Of a stretch of 64,000 bases of DNA, positions 39,290 through 47,413 are shown one piece after another. The stretch is from an uncultured Alphaproteobacteria bacterium. Its GTDB lineage: Bacteria > Pseudomonadota > Alphaproteobacteria > HIMB59. The notes below the pieces were generated by a model. The model saw only the letters and a list, made by a program, of their open reading frames with translations. It made no database searches and was not told the DNA's origin. The stretch spans positions 62,001 to 126,000 of the forward strand of contig CACABO010000001.1 of assembly GCA_902530745.1 (NCBI GenBank), written 5' to 3'. How positions within the stretch are numbered: position 1 is the stretch's first letter; each line of letters starts with the position of its first letter. Made by a program: the position numbers and the translations under genes.

Positions 39290-40623
39290 TGGCAAAACGT
39301 AATACACAACTATTAGGACAAAACTCAATTTTTACCCCCGAGGTAATGGACGACATTCATATCAAATCACAACTTGGTCGTTATCGTATGCGTGGTATGG
39401 CGTTAATGAAAAAAATTCCTCACTGGGATGACTTAGTTTTTTTACCAGGCACATTAACAAGATTTGTTATTGAAGGTTACAGAGAGAAGTGTCTAACAGA
39501 AACAATAATAGGTCCTAGAGCAAAAAATCCTATCAAACTTGATATTCCTGTTTACATAACAAGTATGAGTTTTGGTGCTCTTTCTTATGAAGCAAAAACT
39601 GCTTTAGCTAGAGGTTCATCAATGGCTGGAAGTGCAACTTGCTCTGGAGAAGGGGGTATGATACCTGATGAGAGAAGGTACTCTCACAAATGGTATTATC
39701 AATGTATTCAATCCAGGTATGGCTTCAACCCACACCATGCTCAATTAGCTGACGCCATTGAGGTTTTCATTGGCCAAGGTCAAAAAGTTGGGATGGGTGG
39801 TCACTTAATGGGCCAGAAAGTTACTGACCAAGTAGCTGAGATGAGATCGTTACCTGCTGGTATTGATCAAAGATCTCCTGCTAGACACCCAGACTGGATG
39901 GGACCGGACGATTTAGCTCTTAAGGTTCAAGAATTAAGAGAATTAACTGACAATCAAGTGCCAATTCAATTGAAGTTAGGTGCATCAAGAGTTTATGATG
40001 ATGTCAGAATGGCAGCAAAATGTGACCCTGACTCTATATTTTTAGACTCTATGGAAGGTTCAACAGCAGCTGGTCCACACATTGCAGCAGCTAATACTGG
40101 TATTCCTGGTATCGGTGCAATTAGAGAAGCAAGAAGAGCTTTGGACGATGTGGGAAAAACTGGTGAAATATCATTAGTATTTGCTGGAGGTATTAGAGAT
40201 GGAGCTGATATGGCTAAAGCCTTAGCTCTTGGGGCAGATGCTATTGCTATCGGTACAGCTGGATTAGTAGCACTGAACTGTAACAAAGATATTCCAGAAG
40301 CTGATTATGAAAAAGAAATGGGAGTGGAGGCAGGTTACTGCTATCACTGTCATACTGGTAGATGTCCAGTTGGTGTGGCCACACAGGATCCTGTTCTTAG
40401 AAGTAGATTAGACCCAACAGAGGCAGCAGAAAGAGTTTATAATTTGCTCAGCACTATGACTCTTGAGTGCCAAATGTTAGCAAGAGCATGTGGTAAGACA
40501 AACATTCACTCACTTGAGCCAGAAGATCTAGCTGCATTGACAATGGAGTCATCAGCAATGGCAAAAGTTCCATTAGCTGGTACAGATTTAACAGTAGGTG
40601 TAGATAACTACCACTCAATTTAG
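39289..40623 (+). CDS. FMN-binding glutamate synthase-like protein (GlxD type), copy 2, Fe-S cysteines present
   Basis: MSFGALSYEAKTALARGSSMAGSATCSGEGG, CYHCHTGRCPVGVATQDPVLRSRLDP. Confidence 0.93.
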   Translation: MAKRNTQLLGQNSIFTPEVMDDIHIKSQLGRYRMRGMALMKKIPHWDDLVFLPGTLTRFVIEGYREKCLTETIIGPRAKNPIKLDIPVYITSMSFGALSYEAKTALARGSSMAGSATCSGEGGMIPDERRYSHKWYYQCIQSRYGFNPHHAQLADAIEVFIGQGQKVGMGGHLMGQKVTDQVAEMRSLPAGIDQRSPARHPDWMGPDDLALKVQELRELTDNQVPIQLKLGASRVYDDVRMAAKCDPDSIFLDSMEGSTAAGPHIAAANTGIPGIGAIREARRALDDVGKTGEISLVFAGGIRDGADMAKALALGADAIAIGTAGLVALNCNKDIPEADYEKEMGVEAGYCYHCHTGRCPVGVATQDPVLRSRLDPTEAAERVYNLLSTMTLECQMLARACGKTNIHSLEPEDLAALTMESSAMAKVPLAGTDLTVGVDNYHSI

Positions 40624-40632
40624 GAGAGTATT

Positions 40633-41109
40633 ATGGTTAAAAAGAAAGTTACAAAAAAGAAATCAACTTCTGCAAAATCAAAAAAACCTACTAAGTCAAA
40701 AGGTTATCAAGTTGTCGGCGGAGCTAAATTAAAAGATAAGGAAATTAAAACATCAAGAGAAAAAATGATTGGCCAGCATATTGGCTATCGTTATGATGTT
40801 AACTTAATTCCTGATTACAAGCACTTAACACCATTTCTTAAACAATATATCGAAATTATGGGTTGGGATGATTTAAATTGGTTAGAGGACATCCATATGG
40901 GTTTTGAAGGTGATACCCCTGCTGTGTTTGACAGAAATGCAAACGCTTGGATCACTTTGCCAAAGAAGATTAAACTTCCAAAAAACCAACAAGATAGAGA
41001 TATGTTAGCAAGAGAACTTTTAATTAAGTTTCAAATGTCACCTAATCATCCCTTGGTACAGTTAAAAAGAACATACGCTAAGGGTGAGAACTTTAAGTTA
41101 GTTGAGTAA
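40633..41109 (+). CDS. Conserved-looking hypothetical protein with Lys-rich N-terminus
   Basis: MVKKKVTKKKSTSAKSKKPTKSKG followed by an ordered-looking domain (GQHIGYRYDVNLIPDYKHLTPFLKQYIEIMGWDDLNW); 10 nt after the GlxD-like gene. Confidence 0.75.
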   Translation: MVKKKVTKKKSTSAKSKKPTKSKGYQVVGGAKLKDKEIKTSREKMIGQHIGYRYDVNLIPDYKHLTPFLKQYIEIMGWDDLNWLEDIHMGFEGDTPAVFDRNANAWITLPKKIKLPKNQQDRDMLARELLIKFQMSPNHPLVQLKRTYAKGENFKLVE

Positions 41110-41119
41110 AATTTTATAA

Positions 41120-41143
41120 ATAAGGGAGCCTTTGCTCCCTTAT
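41120..41143. terminator. Bidirectional intrinsic-type terminator hairpin between convergent units
   Basis: ATAAGGGAGC-CTTT-GCTCCCTTAT, perfect 10-bp stem between stops at 41109 (+) and 41157 (-). Confidence 0.8.
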
Positions 41144-41156
41144 ACTTTCAAATATT

Positions 41157-41711
41157 TTAATCTTTAATTCTTATTAATTTAGATTTTTTCCAATTTGGAA
41201 TAAACTTTATAACATCTATGTCATTCCCCAAACCAGGATTAAAATTTTTATTATGCCAAAAAATATTTTCCCAATGTTCCTCATTTTTATCAAGAATAAA
41301 AGGAGAACATGACAATCTATAATTTGTAGAAAGGTGAATAAAATCTAAAATACATGAGCCGTCTTTAACTACTTTTTTTGAAATACTTGAATTTTTTGGA
41401 AAAGTAGCAAATAAAGAGTCTGAAAATTTATCTTTATCCATAAAATATTCAGAAGATAAAAATTTATTCATTTTATCAAATCTATCAGCAGGATCGTAAG
41501 TTCGTTTAAATGTGTGTTCAAATAGTTTTGTCGTGTTTACAGGATCATTTTCTGAAATTACAACAATAATTCTTAGAAGTTCATTTCCTTTTTTATCAAG
41601 CAATATTGGTGCCATAGATGAGTTTGGTCTACCATTTTGTGTTCTAAATGCCTGAATTCTAGATTGACATTGCCAATCAAGAAACTTTTCTTGTAAAACT
41701 TCAGGAGTCAT
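41157..41711 (-). CDS. Hypothetical protein co-transcribed downstream of gmaS
   Basis: 184 aa, 7 nt downstream of the gmaS stop, same strand. Confidence 0.7.
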   Translation of the reverse strand: MTPEVLQEKFLDWQCQSRIQAFRTQNGRPNSSMAPILLDKKGNELLRIIVVISENDPVNTTKLFEHTFKRTYDPADRFDKMNKFLSSEYFMDKDKFSDSLFATFPKNSSISKKVVKDGSCILDFIHLSTNYRLSCSPFILDKNEEHWENIFWHNKNFNPGLGNDIDVIKFIPNWKKSKLIRIKD

Positions 41712-41718
41712 TAATAAT

Positions 41719-43026
41719 TTAACAATCTAGAGTTGTTTCTCTTTCCCAACTAGAAAGGTGTTTATTAAAAGTACCCCAATCTAGATTTTTTAATTTTACA
41801 TAGCTATTAACTAAATCATCACCAAAACCTGCTCTAATGATTTTTGATTTATCAAAATCACGTATTGCATCAAGAAGATTTAATGGCAATTTTTTTACTT
41901 TCCCAGCCTTGTGACCCTCTGTGTACATATTAATGTCTAATCGTTTTCCAGGGTCTCTTTTATTATTTAAACCGTCCAAACCTAAAAGTAAAATACCTGC
42001 TTGAAGTAAATAAGGATTTGTAGCTCCATCCATTAATCTTAATTCAAATCTTCCTGCTCCAGGAACTCTTACCATGTGTGTCCTGTTGTTACCTGCCCAA
42101 GTAATCGAGCTTGGCGACCAAGTTGCACCTGATGTTGTTACACTACCGTTAATTCTTTTATAGGAGTTTACAGTTGGGTTAAAAACAGCAGCCATTTTGT
42201 CCGCACTTTCCATTATTCCACCTAAGAAATTGTAACCAGTTTTGGATAAACCTAATTCATCTTTTTTATCTAAAAACATATTTTTTTTGCCAAATTTATC
42301 CCAAATAGAAATATGACAATGACAGCCATTACCAGTTAAATTTGTAAAAGGTTTGGGCATGAAAGTTGCCCTTAATAAATGTTTTTCTGCAATAGATTTT
42401 ACCATGAATTTAAAAAAAGCATGTCTATCTGCAGTTACTAGACAATCTGAGAAATCCCAATTCATTTCAAATTGCCCATTCGCATCCTCATGATCATTTT
42501 GGTAAGGTTTCCATCCTAGTGAAATCATTGAGTCACATATCTCAGTGATAACATCATATCTTCTCATTAAAGCAGAGGAGTCATAGCATGGTTTTGCTTG
42601 CGTATCCCTTTGATCTGATAAAGATGTCCCGTCTTCGTTGACCAAAAAGAATTCACATTCAACACCTGACTTCATATAAAGATTTTTTTTAGCTGCTTTT
42701 TCTATTTGTCTTTTTAAGGCTATTCTTGGCGAAGCTTCTACTGGTTTACCATCCATATACAAATCAGAGGCAACCCAAGCTATTTCTTTATTCCAAGGAA
42801 GCTGGATAACACTATCACCATCAGGCATACCAAACATATCAGAGTCAGCTGGAGACATATCAAGCCATGTTGCAAAACCTGCAAATCCAGCTCCTTCAGA
42901 TTGAATTTCATCTATAGCTGTTGCAGGTACAAGCTTTGATCTAAGCACCCCAAATAAATCTACAAAGCTTACAAAAAAATATTTGACACCATTTTTTTTA
43001 GCAAATTGGTGAAGGTTAGTTGCCAT
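41719..43026 (-). CDS. gmaS: Gamma-glutamylmethylamide synthetase
   Basis: 435 aa; KYFFVSFVDLFGVLRSKLVPATAIDE, AGFATWLDMSPADSDMFGMPD, TGNGCHCHISIWD, SWERETTLDC closely match remembered GmaS sequences. Confidence 0.94.
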   Translation of the reverse strand: MATNLHQFAKKNGVKYFFVSFVDLFGVLRSKLVPATAIDEIQSEGAGFAGFATWLDMSPADSDMFGMPDGDSVIQLPWNKEIAWVASDLYMDGKPVEASPRIALKRQIEKAAKKNLYMKSGVECEFFLVNEDGTSLSDQRDTQAKPCYDSSALMRRYDVITEICDSMISLGWKPYQNDHEDANGQFEMNWDFSDCLVTADRHAFFKFMVKSIAEKHLLRATFMPKPFTNLTGNGCHCHISIWDKFGKKNMFLDKKDELGLSKTGYNFLGGIMESADKMAAVFNPTVNSYKRINGSVTTSGATWSPSSITWAGNNRTHMVRVPGAGRFELRLMDGATNPYLLQAGILLLGLDGLNNKRDPGKRLDINMYTEGHKAGKVKKLPLNLLDAIRDFDKSKIIRAGFGDDLVNSYVKLKNLDWGTFNKHLSSWERETTLDC

Positions 43027-43047
43027 TATATATCTCCTCTATTTGAA

Positions 43048-43064
43048 TATGCAAATCGTGCATA
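43048..43064. promoter_or_regulatory. Palindromic candidate operator upstream of gmaS
   Basis: TATGCA-AATCG-TGCATA, perfect 6-bp arms, 22-38 nt upstream of gmaS ATG. Confidence 0.4.
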
Positions 43065-43259
43065 CCATTAAAAAAACAATTGAACTCAATCTTTTTTTAA
43101 CATTAATTAACTTCTTTTGATTTTATAATTAAGTCAATTAAAAGTAAAATACATAAAAGTACAGGAAAGAAGATTCTATAAAGTTGTAAAAAGATTTTTT
43201 CTCTGTCCTTTTTTATTTTTATAAAAATAAAAAGTAATAATTTATAAGGAGATCATATA

Positions 43260-44537
43260 ATGACACTTGAAGAACTTGAATCGTACGTGATGATGCAAGC
43301 AAACGTCAGTATGGAAGCTTACTATTGGTGGTGTACTGCGTTAATGATTGCAATTCACGTGGGTTTCTTGATGTATGAAGTAGGATCGTCTCGTTTTAAA
43401 AACGCGGTCTCTTCAGCTACAAAAAACCTTTTAGCGTTCGCGTTTATGATACCAACCTTCTGGTTATTTGGTTGGTATATTTATTTAGCATTCCCAATGG
43501 GATTTACTCCTATTGAGCTAGAGGGTTATGGAACACCTTGGAACGTATCAATGGGACCAATGTTAAGTGACCAAGCCACAGGTGTTTTCTGGGCGGCATT
43601 TACATTATTTGCTTGTACCACAGCATCTATTTTTTCAGGATCTGTTCTTGAGAGAATAAGAATTAGCTCATTTACTTTCTTAGCTGTTGTTTTAGGATCA
43701 GTAGCTTGGATCTTAGCCGCTTCATGGGGCTGGCATCCTGATGGATGGTTAGTAACACAATTTGGATATCATGATGTTGGAGCAGCTGGTGTTGTTCACA
43801 TGGTAGCAGGTTGGTTTGCTTTCGGAGTTGTCTTAAACTTAGGTCCTAGAGTTGGTAAATACAATGCTGACGGTTCTGCGAATGAGATTGAGGGTCATGA
43901 CCTTCGTTTCTCATTTATAGGCCTGTTAATGATTATTGTTGGTTTCTTCGGATTCCTAGGTGGTTGTTTAATCTGGGCAGGTGCAGAGTTTGGTGGTTGG
44001 ATAAACATTTACGGTGCTCCAGCAACACTATCTTCTTTCGCATTCAATACCCTAATGGGTCTTGGCGGTGGAATGATTGGAGCATTTTGGATGAGTAAAG
44101 GTAACCCATTCTGGATGATGTCAGGTGGACTTGCAGGTATATTCTCCTGTGCGTCGGGACTTGATGTTTGGTATCCAGGATTAGCCTTTGTTCTTGGTTT
44201 TGTTGGCGGTGTGATAATTATTCCTGCGAATAATTGGCTACATAGTGTTTTCAAGATCGATGATCCAGTAGGAGCTATCTCTGTTCACGGAGTTGCCGGT
44301 ATATGGGGTGTGATTGCAATGGGATTATTTGCATCAGGCTATCCAGCATCTGGTGATATTCCTCCAACAAGTTTTGGTGGACAGTTAGTTGGATGTATAG
44401 TCATGTTCTTAGTAGGATTTGTACCTGGTTATGGTTTATCATTTATTATGAAAATGATGAATTGGTTACGTGTACCAGATGCAGTTCAAAAAGCAGGTAT
44501 TGATAGCGCTGAGTTAAATCTCAAGGCATATCAGTAA
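43260..44537 (+). CDS. amt: Ammonium/methylammonium transporter
   Basis: GAAGVVHMVAGWFAFGVVLNLGPRVGKY, DDPVGAISVHGVAGIWG. Confidence 0.96.
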   Translation: MTLEELESYVMMQANVSMEAYYWWCTALMIAIHVGFLMYEVGSSRFKNAVSSATKNLLAFAFMIPTFWLFGWYIYLAFPMGFTPIELEGYGTPWNVSMGPMLSDQATGVFWAAFTLFACTTASIFSGSVLERIRISSFTFLAVVLGSVAWILAASWGWHPDGWLVTQFGYHDVGAAGVVHMVAGWFAFGVVLNLGPRVGKYNADGSANEIEGHDLRFSFIGLLMIIVGFFGFLGGCLIWAGAEFGGWINIYGAPATLSSFAFNTLMGLGGGMIGAFWMSKGNPFWMMSGGLAGIFSCASGLDVWYPGLAFVLGFVGGVIIIPANNWLHSVFKIDDPVGAISVHGVAGIWGVIAMGLFASGYPASGDIPPTSFGGQLVGCIVMFLVGFVPGYGLSFIMKMMNWLRVPDAVQKAGIDSAELNLKAYQ

Positions 44538-44557
44538 CATATAAGGAAGGAGAAAAT

Positions 44558-44731
44558 ATGAATACATTTCCAGGACCTGAAAATAGTTGGGAAGGTGTGG
44601 ACGCTTATTTCACATATGCTAACAGTGAAGGTGCACTGATATTTTGGACCCTTTTTGTTATTGCTCTATGCGTGCTAGTCACTATGGCAACAGCAAGACA
44701 CGAGTCTGATACTGCAAAAAAAACAAAATAA
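44558..44731 (+). CDS. Small single-TM protein (57 aa) downstream of amt
   Basis: Hand-translated: MNTFPGPENSWEGVDAYFTYANSEGALIFWTLFVIALCVLVTMATARHESDTAKKTK*; GGAAGGAG RBS immediately upstream; missing from ORF track. Confidence 0.8.
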   Translation: MNTFPGPENSWEGVDAYFTYANSEGALIFWTLFVIALCVLVTMATARHESDTAKKTK

Positions 44732-44740
44732 TGTATAATT

Positions 44741-44766
44741 TAAGGCGGGGAATTATCCCCGCCTTA
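44741..44766. terminator. Strong hairpin after amt-microprotein unit
   Basis: TAAGGCGGGG-AATTAT-CCCCGCCTTA, perfect 10-bp stem. Confidence 0.8.
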
Positions 44767-44772
44767 TAATAA

Positions 44773-44943
44773 ATGGATTACAACACTTCAAATCTCTTTT
44801 TTCAAAATCTCATTCAATCAATAGCTGAAAATAAACTAATAGCAGCAGTTATTTGGATTGCATTTATGATTTTTATTTTAAGAAAAATAGCAAAAAAAGA
44901 TAACGAATTGATTTTAAAAAAGAAATTCTCTAGACATAAATAA
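44773..44943 (+). CDS. Small single-TM protein (56 aa)
   Basis: Hand-translated: MDYNTSNLFFQNLIQSIAENKLIAAVIWIAFMIFILRKIAKKDNELILKKKFSRHK*; 9 nt before the GATase start. Confidence 0.55.
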   Translation: MDYNTSNLFFQNLIQSIAENKLIAAVIWIAFMIFILRKIAKKDNELILKKKFSRHK

Positions 44944-44952
44944 ACAGAAAAC

Positions 44953-45693
44953 TTGAATTTACTAATTATCAGTGGCATGGATAAAAACCATGATAATGAA
45001 CATGTTAAATCAAATTCTTCTTATCAATATAGTTTTTTTGAAGAAATTATTAAAAAGCAAAATCCTCTCTCAAATATCTCGGTTTATAAACCTTATATTG
45101 AGGATGTAAATAAATTTAGTTTTGAAGATTACGATGCCTTTTTATGGACCGGAGGTCTTGGTAATATTTATGATGACAATGATCACAATAAAAATCAGTT
45201 GAAGATATTTGATAGAATAGCAACTCTAGAAAGACCAATTTGGGGAAGTTGTTGGGGTCTTCAAGTGGCTGTAACAGCATTTGGAGGAAAAATATCAAGT
45301 TCTATGAGTCCAGAGTTTGGATATTCTGAAAAAATAAAAATTATAAAAAAACATTTTGTTTATAAAAATAAAAAGAATTTATTTACTGCCCCTGGTCATC
45401 ATTACGATAGTTTAGAAACTCTTCCCAAAGACTTTGATATAATTTCTGAGAATAATCATTCTATTCAATCTATATGTCATAAAAAACAAAACATATTTTG
45501 TACTCAATATCATCCAGAACTACCATACAACTATATTGGTAAATTAATGAGTTATTGGAAAAGAAATTATTTAAAGATTATGAGTGAAAGTGAATTTGAA
45601 GCATTATTAAATAAATTACAAAGTTTTGAAAATGAAGATCAATTTAACAGAGAACTTGAATTACTGAATTGGTTAGAAAATATTAAGTTGTGA
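44953..45693 (+). CDS. Class I glutamine amidotransferase-like protein
   Basis: WTGGLGNIYDD, GSCWGLQVA nucleophile elbow, TQYHPELPY; TTG start. Confidence 0.82.
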   Translation: MNLLIISGMDKNHDNEHVKSNSSYQYSFFEEIIKKQNPLSNISVYKPYIEDVNKFSFEDYDAFLWTGGLGNIYDDNDHNKNQLKIFDRIATLERPIWGSCWGLQVAVTAFGGKISSSMSPEFGYSEKIKIIKKHFVYKNKKNLFTAPGHHYDSLETLPKDFDIISENNHSIQSICHKKQNIFCTQYHPELPYNYIGKLMSYWKRNYLKIMSESEFEALLNKLQSFENEDQFNRELELLNWLENIKL

Positions 45694-45939
45694 TTATTTT
45701 TTAGTAGCGATCATAATTAGTGATAAAAAAATCACTGCTAAAAGACCACAAAAAACTGCTGCAAAAAAAATAGTGGATATAATGAACATAAATACTTTTA
45801 TATCTGTAATCTTACTAAAAAAAAGTGGTGTCTGTAAAAACTGATCAACAGTGAGTATAAAAGTTAAAACAAAAAATCCCATCATAAAGCCTCTTTTGTA
45901 AAATTTAATCCATGATTTTTTAAAGTAATCAATATTCAT
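45694..45939 (-). CDS. Small membrane protein, function unknown
   Basis: MNIDYFKKSWIKFYKRGFMMGFFVLTFILTV... two probable TM helices; internal ATG at 45939 suggested instead of 45981. Confidence 0.55.
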   Translation of the reverse strand: MNIDYFKKSWIKFYKRGFMMGFFVLTFILTVDQFLQTPLFFSKITDIKVFMFIISTIFFAAVFCGLLAVIFLSLIMIATKK

Positions 45940-46015
45940 AATTTGAAGTAGTAATTTTATATTATGGTCATATAATTTCAATTCGATAAGATTTAAATTT
46001 TAGGAGGAAACTAAC

Positions 46016-47413
46016 TTGGGTCAATATTTTGAAAATTTTAAAGACGCCTTACCTGATGTAAAAAAAGTTAGAAAAATAAAAAAGGATTTAGAAAAAAAAG
46101 GCGTAAAATACATTTATTCTAATTGGATTGATTTTCTGGGTAGTCCAAAAACTAAGCCTATGCCTATATCTGATTTTGAGGATCTTTGTATGGGTAAAGG
46201 CCCTCAATTTGCTGTTCATTCTGTTTCCTTTGTTCCAGAATTAACTCCAGCAGATAATGATCAAATCCCTGTGCCAGATTTGGATAGTCTTGTTATATGT
46301 CCATGGGATAAAACATGTGCATGGGTTTTTGCAGATTTATATTGGAATGACAAACCTTACGATGTTTGCCCAAGAATGACGTTAAAAAAACAAATAAAGG
46401 AAAGCGCTAAATCTGACTTGAAATTTTTTGTTGGTATCGAACCTGAATTTTTCTTAATGAAGTGGGAGGGCGACAAACCAGTTAAAGCAATTGACAGAGA
46501 TCCTATAAATTTGAGAAGACAAGCTTTTGGGTATGACTCAGAGTACTCAATAGATGGAATGCATTTTTTAAAAGAAATAATAGATATTTTAAATAATGAT
46601 TTGAAATGGGATCTCCATGACGTCGTTGCTGAGGGCGCATATGGCCAGTATGAATTAGATTTCGGTTACACAGATATTTTAGGGATGGCTGATAGATTTG
46701 TATTTTTAAGAGTATTACTCAAGGAAGTTGCAAAAAAATATGGATATTTTGTATCATTTATGCCAAAGACAACTATTAGTGATTGGAGAGCTGGTGCTCA
46801 CATCAATCATAGTGCGGCATCAATTAAAAAGAAAAATAATAACATTTATAAGAATGGGAATAATTTCTCTGATAAAGCCTACAATGCTGTCGCTGGAATT
46901 TTAAAACACGGAGCAGCGATTACAGCTCTAGCGTGTCCAACTGTTAACTCATATAACGGATTTGTTCCTACAGTTGAGGGCCTTGATGGTGGCCGTCATA
47001 CATGGGCTCCTACACACATGACATACGGCAGTAATAATAGATCAGCTATGATAAGACTACCACAAAATAGATATTGTATAGAAAATAGGGCGTCTGATTT
47101 AACACAAAATCCTTATTTAACTTTTTCTTTATTAGCGGCAGCTGTTACAGAGGGTATCGACAAAAAAATGAAGCCCCCAAAACCAACTAATAAAAGTCTT
47201 TATGATTTGACCGAGAAAGAAAAAAAAGAGGTTACTACACTGCCAAGAAATTTATTAGAGGCAGTAGACGCTTTTGCTGCTGATGAATTAACTAAAAAAG
47301 TTTTTTCTGAGGCTATGATAAACAATTTTATTGGATATAAATATGATGAGTGGTCTAGATATCATACAACTACAACTGATTGGGAAATCAAAGAATATCT
47401 GAAGTTATTTTAA
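46016..47413 (+). CDS. Glutamine synthetase family ligase, third paralogue
   Basis: GIEPEFFLMKWEGD, VAEGAYGQYELDFGYTD, AHINHSAAS, NRSAMIRLPQNRYCIENRASDLTQNPYLT; TTG start with AGGAGG. Confidence 0.87.
   Translation: MGQYFENFKDALPDVKKVRKIKKDLEKKGVKYIYSNWIDFLGSPKTKPMPISDFEDLCMGKGPQFAVHSVSFVPELTPADNDQIPVPDLDSLVICPWDKTCAWVFADLYWNDKPYDVCPRMTLKKQIKESAKSDLKFFVGIEPEFFLMKWEGDKPVKAIDRDPINLRRQAFGYDSEYSIDGMHFLKEIIDILNNDLKWDLHDVVAEGAYGQYELDFGYTDILGMADRFVFLRVLLKEVAKKYGYFVSFMPKTTISDWRAGAHINHSAASIKKKNNNIYKNGNNFSDKAYNAVAGILKHGAAITALACPTVNSYNGFVPTVEGLDGGRHTWAPTHMTYGSNNRSAMIRLPQNRYCIENRASDLTQNPYLTFSLLAAAVTEGIDKKMKPPKPTNKSLYDLTEKEKKEVTTLPRNLLEAVDAFAADELTKKVFSEAMINNFIGYKYDEWSRYHTTTTDWEIKEYLKLF

Noticed and set aside
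39993-40286. 97-aa minus-strand ORF
   Set aside because: Antisense to the copy-2 FMN subunit; Ala/Pro/Ser-rich shadow frame.
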